Assembly: GCA_002390025.1 (NCBI GenBank) | Contig: DGRU01000162.1 | Coordinates: 1 to 7,525, forward strand | Source: Lachnospiraceae bacterium UBA4380 | GTDB lineage: Bacteria > Bacillota > Clostridia > Lachnospirales > Lachnospiraceae | Direction of reading: 5' to 3' | DNA length: 7,525 nucleotides | In this document: positions 1 through 6,178 of the stretch, one piece after another | How positions within the stretch are numbered: position 1 is the stretch's first letter | How the letters are laid out: each line of letters opens with the position of its first letter | The notes under the pieces: generated by a model | Told to the model about the DNA's origin: nothing | The model's database searches: none | What the model saw: only the letters and a program-made list of their open reading frames with translations | Position numbers and translations under genes: made by a program

Positions 1-119
1 ACTTAAGTCGTGTGAGGCTTCACCAATATCACAAATCAAAAGTTTAACTGCATGAAATCTCCGTTATGCTTAACCCATATCTGAGCCTGTTCAATCCAGT
101 GCGATATCCCTTATAGATC
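1..119. other. Non-coding left flank, downstream of the TetR-family gene
   Basis: I find no convincing gene, no RNA gene and no clear intrinsic terminator here. On the minus strand this is the 3' flank of the regulator gene. A GGAG followed by an ATG occurs on that strand, but the reading frame closes after four codons. The end of the regulator transcript therefore cannot be placed from the sequence. Confidence 0.5.
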
Positions 120-641
120 TCAGAAAAAGATTTTCCGGAGATTCTCCGGCATGGAATTGAACATCATCTGGACAACGGTTTCCGCCGAAGTGATGTTGTC
201 GGTCAAGACCCATTCCTGTGTCATGCCGACAGAGCCCATACAATAAAACCGGATGCTGTAAGCAAGCTGGGTGTCGAGGATATCGCTGCCCAGCTTTTCT
301 TTCGCAAGGTTCGTATAGCGCTTCGTAAAGTATTCTACCATATAGTGCCAGAGGGCATTCTGGGAGGAATCTTCATAGGCCCTCTTGTAAAACAGGATCT
401 CCTGCTTCATCCTGTTCATCCCAGCGGCGGCAGAGGTGACAGAAGTGATGTCCGTTCCGTAGGCATCCGTGCAGAACATCCAGGCCACCAGGTCATACTT
501 ATCTTTGAAATGATAATAAAAGGTCGGTCTTTCAATGTCAGCCGCTTTGCAGATCTCTGTCACGCGGATCTTATCAATGGGTTTATGCTTCATGATTTCC
601 CGCATCTTATCTGCAATCCACATCTTGGTGATCTCAGCCAT
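120..641 (-). CDS. TetR/AcrR-family transcriptional regulator (DhaS-like C-terminal domain)
   Basis: A 173-residue DNA-binding regulator, the normal size for TetR-family dimers. The N-terminal helix-turn-helix spans about residues 23-48: DKIRVTEICKAADIERPT, then FYYHFKDKYDLV, the family's hallmark YYHFKDK segment. The rest is the helical ligand/dimer domain. The stretch FYCMGSVGMTQEWV (about 132-145) resembles the C-terminal domain of DhaS-type TetR proteins. The frame stays open upstream to 719, but I chose the ATG at 639-641. It is preceded by AGAAGGAG at a 7-base spacing, and the upstream ATG would lie inside the -35 box of the gene's own promoter. The gene is divergent from the GH4 hydrolase, so it may control that gene and itself; that is inferred from layout only. 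The inducer cannot be predicted. The family call is firm, the specific role is not. Confidence 0.9.
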   Translation of the reverse strand: MAEITKMWIADKMREIMKHKPIDKIRVTEICKAADIERPTFYYHFKDKYDLVAWMFCTDAYGTDITSVTSAAAGMNRMKQEILFYKRAYEDSSQNALWHYMVEYFTKRYTNLAKEKLGSDILDTQLAYSIRFYCMGSVGMTQEWVLTDNITSAETVVQMMFNSMPENLRKIFF

Positions 642-648
642 AAACACA

Positions 649-656
649 CTCCTTCT
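649..656 (-). promoter_or_regulatory. Ribosome binding site fixing the start of the TetR-family gene
   Basis: Read on the minus strand, AGAAGGAG sits 7 bases before the ATG at 639-641. It is the only good Shine-Dalgarno sequence for this frame, and it decides for the shorter 173-residue product over a 199-residue one. Confidence 0.8.
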
Positions 657-690
657 TACAAAACGCATTACTGTAAGATTGTCTTTCAGA

Positions 691-719
691 ATTATAGATC
701 TGTATGCAGAGCCTTTCAA
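691..719 (-). promoter_or_regulatory. Sigma-A-type promoter of the TetR-family gene
   Basis: On the minus strand, TTGAAA (714-719) is followed after exactly 17 bases by a perfect TATAAT (691-696). Transcription should begin near 684, giving a leader of about 43 bases before the start codon at 641. This is the clearest promoter in the window. Confidence 0.82.
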
Positions 720-788
720 GGAATCTGTGAAGTTTTTGTCCGGCTATAAACAGAGCACATTTTTCCATATAAACGAAAACCGGTACCA

Positions 789-797
789 TGCTATCAT
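789..797 (+). promoter_or_regulatory. Candidate extended -10 promoter for the GH4 gene
   Basis: TGCTATCAT fits the extended -10 pattern TGnTATnAT, with TATCAT at 792-797. No good -35 hexamer lies 16-18 bases upstream, which extended -10 promoters tolerate. The predicted start is near 804. The dyad at 808-836 would then lie just downstream of the start. I searched the rest of the divergent region and found no better plus-strand promoter. Confidence 0.35.
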
Positions 798-807
798 CCA
801 TTTTGAT

Positions 808-836
808 AAATGTACGAGAGTTCTCCCCGTACATTT
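808..836. promoter_or_regulatory. Perfect 9-bp inverted repeat: candidate operator or leader hairpin
   Basis: AAATGTACG (808-816) and CGTACATTT (828-836) are exact inverted copies around an 11-base centre, followed by further T residues. It lies about 55 bases before the GH4 start codon and beside the candidate -10. It could be an operator for the divergent TetR-family protein. As RNA it could form a hairpin ending in a T-run, that is, a terminator or attenuator in the GH4 leader. The sequence alone does not separate these. Confidence 0.5.
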
Positions 837-890
837 TTTTGGAAAGTACTTCCGCTCTGACGGGCGGCCTTTGAGAAAGAGAGGAACAGA

Positions 891-2318
891 ATGCCGAAGA
901 TTACTTTTATGGGAGCCGGATCGACTGTTTTTGCCAAAAATGTGCTGGGAGACTGTATGATGACACCCGCACTGGAGGAGAGTGAGATCGCGCTCTATGA
1001 TATTGATCCGGTGCGCCTGGAAGAATCGGCGCTGATGCTGGAGGCGATCAACCGCAACAACGGATCTAAGGCGCACATCAGCAAATATCTGGGAGTGGAA
1101 GCCCGAAAGGATGCACTGCGGGGAGCTTCCTATGTGGTAAACGCGATCCAGGTCGGGGGTTATGATCCCTGTACGATCACCGACTTTGAAATTCCCAAAA
1201 AATACGGGCTCCGCCAGACCATCGCGGATACGCTCGGCATCGGAGGAATCTTCCGCGCGCTCCGAACCATCCCAGTGATGATGGATTTTGCCCGGGATAT
1301 GGAGGAAGTCTGCCCGGATGCCTGGTTTCTCAACTATACCAATCCCATGGCCATGCTGACCGGGGCAATGCTGCGCCTGACCAATGTCAGGACTGTGGGT
1401 CTGTGCCACAGTGTTCAGGTCTGCGCGCCTACCCTGCTCAATGAACTGGGAATGGGATATGACGAGAGAGTCCAGGCAAAGATCGCGGGCATCAATCACC
1501 AGGCATGGCTTCTTGAGTGCACCAGAGACGGCGTCGACCTCTATCCCGAGATCAAGAGACGGGCTCGTCTCTATAATGCAGGAAAGCTGGAGATCGGAAC
1601 CTGGGAGGAGCGCAGAAAAATGCTGGCGAACGGTGAACCCCGTCCCGGTGAGTGGGAGGAGAACATGCGTCGTGAGTATGACCTTTACCGGAAGACAGGG
1701 CGCCACGGGGATATGGTCCGCCTGGAACTGATGCTCCGATTCGGGTATTACATTACCGAGTCCAGCGAACACAACGCGGAATATACTCCCTATTTCATTA
1801 AGAGCAGATATCCCGAACTGATCGAGAACTTCAATGTGCCGCTCGACGAATATCCCCGCCGCTGTATCCGCCAGATTGCGGACTGGAAAGAGCGGGGGCA
1901 TGAGCTGACGGAAAACCCGACCCTGCAGCACGAGCGCTCCAGGGAATATGCCAGCTATATCATGGAGGCGATGGAAACAGGAAATCCGGTCAGGATCGGC
2001 GGAAATGTTCTCAACACAGGTCTTATTACCAACCTGCCGCAAAACGCCTGTGTGGAAGTTCCCTGCCTGGTCGACCGCGGCGGGATTCAGCCCACCGTGA
2101 TCGGGGATCTGCCGGAACAGTGCGCCGCTTTGAACCGCACCAATATCAATGTCCAGCTCATGACGATCGAGGCTGCCCGCACCCGCAACAAGGACGCGGT
2201 CTATCAGGCCGCCATGCTTGATCCCCACACCTGTGCGGAACTCTCGATTGACGACATCGTATCCATGTGCGACGATCTTTTTGAGGCGCATAAGGACTGG
2301 ATGCCCGCCTACCATTGA
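891..2318 (+). CDS. Glycoside hydrolase family 4, probable alpha-galactosidase (MelA/AglA type)
   Basis: A 475-residue cytoplasmic enzyme of the NAD+- and Mn2+-dependent GH4 family, which cleaves glycosides by an oxidation-elimination route. The N-terminal Rossmann fold begins at once with ITFMGAGSTVF (4-14, glycine-rich loop GAGS at 8-11). FLNYTNPMAM is at 146-155. The metal-site motif CHSV starts at Cys172, and the second metal ligand region INHQAW is at 201-206 (His203). In GH4 the residues after this cysteine track substrate: CHS(V) is the alpha-galactosidase form, while phospho-glycosidases carry CDMP or CN(V/I)P. The C-terminal LDPHTCAELSIDD and DWMP segments are typical of the subfamily, and the length is normal. 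The start follows GAGAGG with a 6-base spacer. No signal peptide is present, so the sugar must be imported, but no transporter is in view. A general alpha-glucosidase/alpha-galactosidase label would also be fair. Confidence 0.92.
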   Translation: MPKITFMGAGSTVFAKNVLGDCMMTPALEESEIALYDIDPVRLEESALMLEAINRNNGSKAHISKYLGVEARKDALRGASYVVNAIQVGGYDPCTITDFEIPKKYGLRQTIADTLGIGGIFRALRTIPVMMDFARDMEEVCPDAWFLNYTNPMAMLTGAMLRLTNVRTVGLCHSVQVCAPTLLNELGMGYDERVQAKIAGINHQAWLLECTRDGVDLYPEIKRRARLYNAGKLEIGTWEERRKMLANGEPRPGEWEENMRREYDLYRKTGRHGDMVRLELMLRFGYYITESSEHNAEYTPYFIKSRYPELIENFNVPLDEYPRRCIRQIADWKERGHELTENPTLQHERSREYASYIMEAMETGNPVRIGGNVLNTGLITNLPQNACVEVPCLVDRGGIQPTVIGDLPEQCAALNRTNINVQLMTIEAARTRNKDAVYQAAMLDPHTCAELSIDDIVSMCDDLFEAHKDWMPAYH

Positions 2319-2362
2319 TGTCCGCCGCTTCTGTCTGAATATATTTTTATACCGTCTTTGCC

Positions 2363-2407
2363 GTTGCTGTCCACGTCCTCTTGAAGGGTGTGGACAGTAA
2401 CTTTTTT
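2363..2407 (+). terminator. Intrinsic terminator after the GH4 gene
   Basis: A 16-bp stem runs from 2363 to 2401: left arm GTTGCTGTCCACGTCC, right arm GGGTGTGGACAGTAAC. All positions pair if G-U wobbles are allowed, and the loop is 7 bases. Six T residues (2402-2407) follow directly. It begins 45 bases after the GH4 stop codon and closes that transcription unit, separating it from the ComB/aro genes. Confidence 0.88.
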
Positions 2408-2470
2408 ACCCCTTTTAATTCAGGCCCCGGTTTTTTCCAAAAGTGTCATAAATGCATGGTTATGGAAATA

Positions 2471-2493
2471 TTGACAAGAAGGTATCCTGTCAA
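2471..2493 (-). terminator. Weak hairpin over the end of the HAD remnant
   Basis: TTGACA (2471-2476) and TGTCAA (2488-2493) form a 6-bp inverted repeat around 11 bases, overlapping the stop codon of the HAD remnant at 2490-2492. On the minus strand it is followed by a short T-containing run. It may be the residue of that gene's terminator; the stem is short and the T-run poor. Confidence 0.25.
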
Positions 2494-2672
2494 CAATCTT
2501 TCAGCAGGCTTTCAAGTGACTGGATTTCCCGGCAGCTTTTCGGCAGGGAGAAGCCGCGCGGAGGGGATTGCCAGCTGTGGATATAGCGGCTTTTCATGCC
2601 AATGGAGTCAGCACCCCGTATATCGACGAGTGTACCATAGAGATCGAAAAAGTAATTCTTATACATGGGCAT
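2490..2672 (-). pseudogene. HAD-superfamily hydrolase remnant with internal deletion
   Basis: A 60-codon frame starts with MYKNYFFDLYGTLVDI (residues 3-18), the unmistakable motif I of a HAD phosphatase. The nucleophile is Asp10, in the DxYGT variant found in several HAD subfamilies. Right after it comes ADSIGMKSRYIHSWQSP (about 21-37). This resembles the late segment near the C-terminus of these proteins, where an A-x-x-x-GM strand leads into YIHS-x-x-SP. Intact family members are about 200-230 residues, so the cap domain and HAD motifs II and III are missing. The original GGAG ribosome binding site and start appear to survive upstream of 2672. I read it as a gene that lost its centre by an in-frame deletion and is no longer a working phosphatase. 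The N-terminal match is strong; the C-terminal match is my own recognition and less certain. A short expressed peptide cannot be excluded. Confidence 0.6.
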
Positions 2673-2690
2673 AAATGGTTCTCCATTACA

Positions 2691-2721
2691 TTACGACGCC
2701 AGTGGCAGAATGTGGTATGAT
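2691..2721 (+). promoter_or_regulatory. Candidate extended -10 promoter for the ComB/aro gene group
   Basis: TGGTATGAT gives an extended -10 (TATGAT at 2716-2721). A weak -35-like TTACGA at 2691-2696 lies 19 bases upstream, a longer gap than ideal. The predicted start near 2728 leaves a leader of about 32 bases before the ComB start codon at 2760. It is the only plausible plus-strand promoter in the gap. Confidence 0.45.
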
Positions 2722-2759
2722 TCTGGAAGGGCATCATTCGTTTAAAAAAGGAGCACAGT

Positions 2760-3671
2760 ATGAAAATCCGAATTTTGAAAACACTTGAAGGAGCAAAAGA
2801 AGCGGAAGGGCTTACCGTCATGATAGATGTATTTCGGGCTTTTTCCCTGGAATCTTATCTGTTCGCGGCGGGTGCGCGGCGTATCTATCCGGTGAAAGAC
2901 ATGGAAGAAGCCCGCTCCATAGCGGCTGTGCATGCGGACTGTATTCTGGTCGGTGAAGAAGGGGATGCAAGGGCAGAGGGATGCCGATACGGAGACTCGC
3001 CCTGGCAGACCGGAGCAGGACAGGTGGCCGGTAAACAGTATAACGGAAAACCGGATGTTTTTACAGAGGATAGTATTCTCGACGGACTTGCAGTCGGTCC
3101 GGAAGGTCCTTTTTACCCGCGTAAGCACAAGGGCTTTGACGGCACACCCGGATGTGCGGCGGTGCCCGGTCTCTTTGCGGGAAAAGACATCATTCACCTG
3201 ACCGGCACCGCTTCATCGGGGATCCTGGCAGCCGAGGCGGCTGGAGCAGATGAGATCATTGCCGCAGGCCTTGTCAATGCGGAAGCTGCGGCAAGGTATA
3301 TCCTTACCGGGAATCCGCGTTCCCTTTCATTGGTGGCTTTGGGAAAAGGCGGGCTGGAGAATGCCAAGGAGGATACACTGTGTGCGAAATATATTCAATC
3401 ACTTTTGACCGGCGAGTCGATTATGGGGGAAGACGCACTGCCCAAAATTTTCCGCACCAGGCTCTTTACATCGGATCAGATCCAGCTGATCGCGGATGCC
3501 CTGCTGACTGACGGGGGAAAAGAGTTCTTTAACCCGGACCCTGAGTGGCAGGAGGTTTACCCCCGCCAGGACTTTTTCCTGTGTACCGCCTGCGACCTCT
3601 TTGATTTCATCATCCGTATCAGGCGGGATGAACAGGGTATCCTGTATGCGGAACCTTTCATGGTACAATAA
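2760..3671 (+). CDS. comB: ComB-family phosphatase (2-phosphosulfolactate phosphatase-like) with an internal insertion
   Basis: A 303-residue protein of the ComB family, Mg-dependent phosphatases named for hydrolysis of 2-phosphosulfolactate in coenzyme M synthesis. In most bacteria their true substrate is unknown. Family landmarks: VMIDVFRAF (20-28), VGEE (64-67, usually GER), GFDG (125-128, normally the GFDxGNSP motif), IIHLTGTASSGI (144-155), ADEIIAAGLVNA (163-174), and the C-terminal FFNPDPEW plus YPRQDFFLCT. Bacterial members are usually about 230-250 residues. The extra length lies around residues 68-122, between the GE motif and GFD, and includes a second similar piece, GCRYGDSP (74-81). 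The start follows GGAG with a 6-base spacer. The gene lies 62 bp before aroC with no terminator between, so cotranscription with the shikimate genes is likely. A role in coenzyme M is unlikely in this setting. Family firm, substrate unknown. Confidence 0.82.
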   Translation: MKIRILKTLEGAKEAEGLTVMIDVFRAFSLESYLFAAGARRIYPVKDMEEARSIAAVHADCILVGEEGDARAEGCRYGDSPWQTGAGQVAGKQYNGKPDVFTEDSILDGLAVGPEGPFYPRKHKGFDGTPGCAAVPGLFAGKDIIHLTGTASSGILAAEAAGADEIIAAGLVNAEAAARYILTGNPRSLSLVALGKGGLENAKEDTLCAKYIQSLLTGESIMGEDALPKIFRTRLFTSDQIQLIADALLTDGGKEFFNPDPEWQEVYPRQDFFLCTACDLFDFIIRIRRDEQGILYAEPFMVQ

Positions 3672-3733
3672 GGAACACTCCGAAAAGAGTCTGCTGCAGA
3701 TGTTGCAGGTTCAGAAAGGGCACACATATTTTT

Positions 3734-4840
3734 ATGAAAAATACATTTGGAAACAGTGTTTCGGTTACGATTTTCGGGGAGAGCCACGGGAGTGAGATCG
3801 GTGTGGTGCTGGACGGTCTGGCACCGGGAATAAGGGTCAGTGAGGAGGAGATTGCAGACAGGCTCCTTCTCCGCCGTCCGGTAGGCTCCATCTCCACGAA
3901 ACGGGTAGAGCCGGATCATTTCCGGATCGTGAGCGGTGTCTTTGACGGATATACGACAGGCACCCCCGTCTGTATTCTGATTCCGAATGAAAATATAAAG
4001 AGCGGCGATTATCAGAGCACGCGTTCTCTGGCCCGGCCGGGGCATGCAGATTACGCGGCCTACTGTAAGTATCATGGCTATGAGGATTATCGGGGCGGCG
4101 GCCATTTCAGCGGACGCATAACAGCCGGCCTTGTGGCCGCCGGTTCCATTGCCCTGTCCGCCCTGGAGGGAAAAGGGATTCGTATCGGCACCCATATTGC
4201 CAGGTGCGCGGGGATTCAGGACAGGAACTTCTCCGACCTTCAGGAAGACATCAGGGCCCTGTCCGGGACCTCCTTTGCCGTCCTCGATCCCCATGCGGCA
4301 GCCGCGATGCAGGAGGCGGTCAGTCAGGCGGCCTGCAGCGGGGACAGTGTCGGCGGCATCCTGGAGACAGCTGTCATCGGACTCCCTGCAGGAATCGGCG
4401 AACCCTGGTTTGACTCTGTGGAGAGCCTTCTCTCCCACGCTCTTTTCAGCATTCCGGCCGTCAAGGGAGTGGAGTTCGGCGATGGCTTCGCGCTCTCGGA
4501 CATGAAGGGGAGCGAAGCCAATGACAGTTTTGCTGTCCGGGAGCGCAAGGTCATCACGAGGACCAATCATAACGGCGGCATCAACGGCGGCATCAGCAAC
4601 GGCATGCCGGTCATATTCCGCTGCGCAGTCAAACCGACTCCGTCTATTTACAAAGAACAGGATACAGCGGACTTTTTCAGTCTGACCGAAAAAAAGATCC
4701 GGATCAGCGGGCGGCATGATCCCGCCATCGTGCACAGGGCAAGGATCGTTGCGGACTGCGTCACGGCGCTGGTTCTATGCGACCTGCTCTGTCAGAGATT
4801 CGGCACAGACTATCTGGCCGCTGCAGAGTTTTCGAATTGA
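3734..4840 (+). CDS. aroC: Chorismate synthase
   Basis: A 368-residue cytoplasmic enzyme for the last shikimate-pathway step: EPSP to chorismate plus phosphate, needing reduced FMN. It has all signature blocks: FGESHG (14-19, His18), RPGHADY (101-107, His104), GGGHFSGR (121-128), HNGGINGGISNGMP (279-292) and SGRHDP (325-330). Length and start (MKNTFGNSVSVTIFGESHG) are normal for the family. The ribosome binding site AGAAAGGG lies 13 bases upstream, farther than usual, so translation may be weak or partly coupled. The order comB, aroC, aroE-aroK, aroA suggests one operon. A domain for FMN reduction is absent, as in other bacterial monofunctional enzymes. There is no sign of damage. Confidence 0.97.
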   Translation: MKNTFGNSVSVTIFGESHGSEIGVVLDGLAPGIRVSEEEIADRLLLRRPVGSISTKRVEPDHFRIVSGVFDGYTTGTPVCILIPNENIKSGDYQSTRSLARPGHADYAAYCKYHGYEDYRGGGHFSGRITAGLVAAGSIALSALEGKGIRIGTHIARCAGIQDRNFSDLQEDIRALSGTSFAVLDPHAAAAMQEAVSQAACSGDSVGGILETAVIGLPAGIGEPWFDSVESLLSHALFSIPAVKGVEFGDGFALSDMKGSEANDSFAVRERKVITRTNHNGGINGGISNGMPVIFRCAVKPTPSIYKEQDTADFFSLTEKKIRISGRHDPAIVHRARIVADCVTALVLCDLLCQRFGTDYLAAAEFSN

Positions 4841-4869
4841 TATTCGAATCGAGCGGCATGTTCGAAAAC
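4828..4869. repeat. TTCGAA palindrome cluster at the aroC-aroE junction
   Basis: TTCGAA occurs at 4831, 4843 and 4861. The first two form TTCGAAT-TGAT-ATTCGAA, a perfect 7-bp inverted repeat spanning the aroC stop codon. The outer arms GTTTTCGAA (4828-4836) and TTCGAAAAC (4861-4869) are also exact inverted copies. The RNA can thus form alternative hairpins just before the aroE ribosome binding site at 4881. A fourth copy lies in a perfect 14-bp palindrome at 4930-4943, inside the start of the next gene. Function is unknown; a role in mRNA processing, translation control or protein binding is possible. Confidence 0.6.
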
Positions 4870-4880
4870 AGTCAATAATC

Positions 4881-4886
4881 TGGAGG
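4881..4886 (+). promoter_or_regulatory. Ribosome binding site fixing the aroE-aroK start
   Basis: TGGAGG lies 6 bases before the ATG at 4893. The same frame is open back to an ATG at 4716 inside aroC, so this site decides the start and removes 59 false N-terminal residues. Confidence 0.85.
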
Positions 4887-4892
4887 TATCAG

Positions 4893-6134
4893 ATGCAATA
4901 TGGACTTATCGGGGAAGGCCTTTCCCATAGTTTTTCGAAAAACCTTCACGAAAAGATTGCTTCGTATAAATATGACCTGCACGAGCTGAAGCCCGAAGAA
5001 GTAGATTCTTTCATGCGGAAAGCAGATTTCAAGGGGATCAACGTTACGATCCCCTACAAGCAGACCGTGATTCCGTATCTGGATGAAGTCAGTGAGCAGG
5101 CTGCAAAAATCGGGGCGGTGAATACCGTCGTAAACAGGGACGGAAAGTTATATGGATACAACACCGACTATTTCGGTATGCGGGACCTGCTCATCCGGAA
5201 CGGCACAGACCCCGCCGGCAGAAAAGTCATGATCCTGGGAACCGGCGCAACCAGCAAAACCGCATATGCAGTTGTCTCTGATCTGGGGGCGGCGGAGATC
5301 CGCAAGGTCAGCCGAACCGGAAAGGAAGGGGCTCTTACTTACGAAGAGGCCTGCACAGAGCACACAGATGCGGACATCATCATCAACACGACGCCTTGCG
5401 GCATGTATCCCGATATTGACGACAGCCCGATCAATCTTGACTGTTTCCCCGGACTCTGCGGACTTGTCGACGCGATTTACAATCCCCTGCGCACGCCCCT
5501 GGTTCTGCAGGCTCAGAAGCGGGGGATCCCGGCAGAGGGCGGCCTGTATATGCTGGTCGTTCAGGCTGTCTACGCTGCAGAACTGTTCACAGGCCGCAAA
5601 ATTGACCCGGCTGCCGCAGAGCAGATCTACAAGGATATTCTCAATTCCAAGAGAAATATCGTCCTGACCGGCATGTCCCTTGCCGGCAAGACCACCCTGG
5701 GGACTCTTTTGTCGCAGAGGCTGGGGAGAAGGCTGGAAGATACAGATGATATGATCATAGAGAGGGAGCAGCGCCCGATCACGGAGATTTTCGCAGTGGA
5801 CGGAGAGCCCTATTTCCGGGATGTGGAGACGGCTATGGTCCGCGAACTTGCTCCTCAGAACGGGATCATTATTTCCACCGGCGGAGGCGTCATTCTGCGG
5901 GAGGAAAATGTCGATGCGCTGAAGAAGAACGGGTATATTATTTTCCTGGACCGTCCGCTTGACCAGATCCTGCCTGCGGATGACAGACCTCTTGCCAACA
6001 CAAAGGAAAAAGTCGTTGCCCTGATGAAAAAGCGGTATCCCATCTACCGCTCGACCTGCGATGACTTCATCCCCAACGACATTTCTCCGGAAGACGGAGC
6101 CGAAAAGATTCTTGCCGCGCTGCAGCGGGCATGA
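4893..6134 (+). CDS. aroE-aroK: Bifunctional shikimate dehydrogenase-shikimate kinase (AroE-AroK fusion)
   Basis: A 413-residue chain with two enzymes. Residues 1-250 are NADPH-dependent shikimate dehydrogenase (dehydroshikimate to shikimate): substrate-binding SHSFSK (11-16), NVTIPYK with catalytic Lys56, NTD with catalytic Asp92, nucleotide loop GTGATSKT (116-123), NTTPCGM (165-171), YNPLRTPL (196-203) and GGLYMLVVQA (216-225). Residues 252-413 are shikimate kinase (ATP-dependent 3-phosphorylation): P-loop GMSLAGKTT (260-268), EDTDD (282-286), FR with Arg309, STGGG (328-332), the lid arginine in DDRPLA (Arg365) and RYPIYR (381-386). Both halves look complete and the join has almost no linker. 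The start at 4893 follows GGAGG with a 6-base spacer and gives the normal AroE N-terminus, although the frame is open further upstream into aroC. It lies 52 bp after aroC and just before aroA. The kinase product is the AroA substrate, so the fusion joins two consecutive steps. Confidence 0.95.
   Translation: MQYGLIGEGLSHSFSKNLHEKIASYKYDLHELKPEEVDSFMRKADFKGINVTIPYKQTVIPYLDEVSEQAAKIGAVNTVVNRDGKLYGYNTDYFGMRDLLIRNGTDPAGRKVMILGTGATSKTAYAVVSDLGAAEIRKVSRTGKEGALTYEEACTEHTDADIIINTTPCGMYPDIDDSPINLDCFPGLCGLVDAIYNPLRTPLVLQAQKRGIPAEGGLYMLVVQAVYAAELFTGRKIDPAAAEQIYKDILNSKRNIVLTGMSLAGKTTLGTLLSQRLGRRLEDTDDMIIEREQRPITEIFAVDGEPYFRDVETAMVRELAPQNGIIISTGGGVILREENVDALKKNGYIIFLDRPLDQILPADDRPLANTKEKVVALMKKRYPIYRSTCDDFIPNDISPEDGAEKILAALQRA
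4930..4943. repeat. Perfect 14-bp palindrome in the 5' coding region of aroE
   Basis: GTTTTTCGAAAAAC is its own reverse complement. It lies at codons 13-17, encoding part of SFSKN, which includes the shikimate-binding region. It shares the TTCGAA core with the three copies at the preceding junction. Confidence 0.6.
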
Positions 6135-6178
6135 CTGCGAAGGGCGGATATTTAAGATTTAAAAACCGGGGAACCGAT

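Noticed and set aside
111..701. TTATAGATCT at both 111-120 and 692-701, flanking the TetR-family gene as direct repeats
   Set aside because: Ten matching bases in a few hundred are not rare by chance, one copy is part of the promoter, and no transposase or other mobile trait is present.
699..717. Similarity between CTGTATGCAGAGCCTTTCA here and the 3' end of comB near 3641-3660
   Set aside because: The match is only about 19 bases with two differences, and the flanks do not align, so it does not support a duplicated comB end.
642..719. A longer start for the TetR-family gene, adding 26 residues
   Set aside because: The upstream ATG overlaps the -35 box of the promoter at 691-719, and the strong ribosome binding site serves the downstream ATG.
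744..2315. A 523-codon open frame on the minus strand, covering the whole GH4 gene
   Set aside because: It is the antisense shadow of a GC-rich gene with strong codon bias. The product has no recognisable domain, while the plus-strand GH4 motifs are clear.
3083..3115. A tRNA-Cys-like or hairpin-like stretch within comB (GACTTGCAGTC and nearby GGTCC repeats)
   Set aside because: No cloverleaf can be completed around it, and the comB frame runs through without a break.
3557..4735. A 392-codon minus-strand frame across the end of comB and most of aroC
   Set aside because: Antisense shadow; no domain recognised, no good ribosome binding site noted, and aroC is unambiguous on the other strand.
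6131..6178. aroA starting at the ATG overlapping the aroE-aroK stop (ATGA)
   Set aside because: The 16 extra residues are not part of the EPSP synthase fold, and the family begins at MIVTIAPS. The overlap is attractive for coupling, so this is a preference rather than proof.
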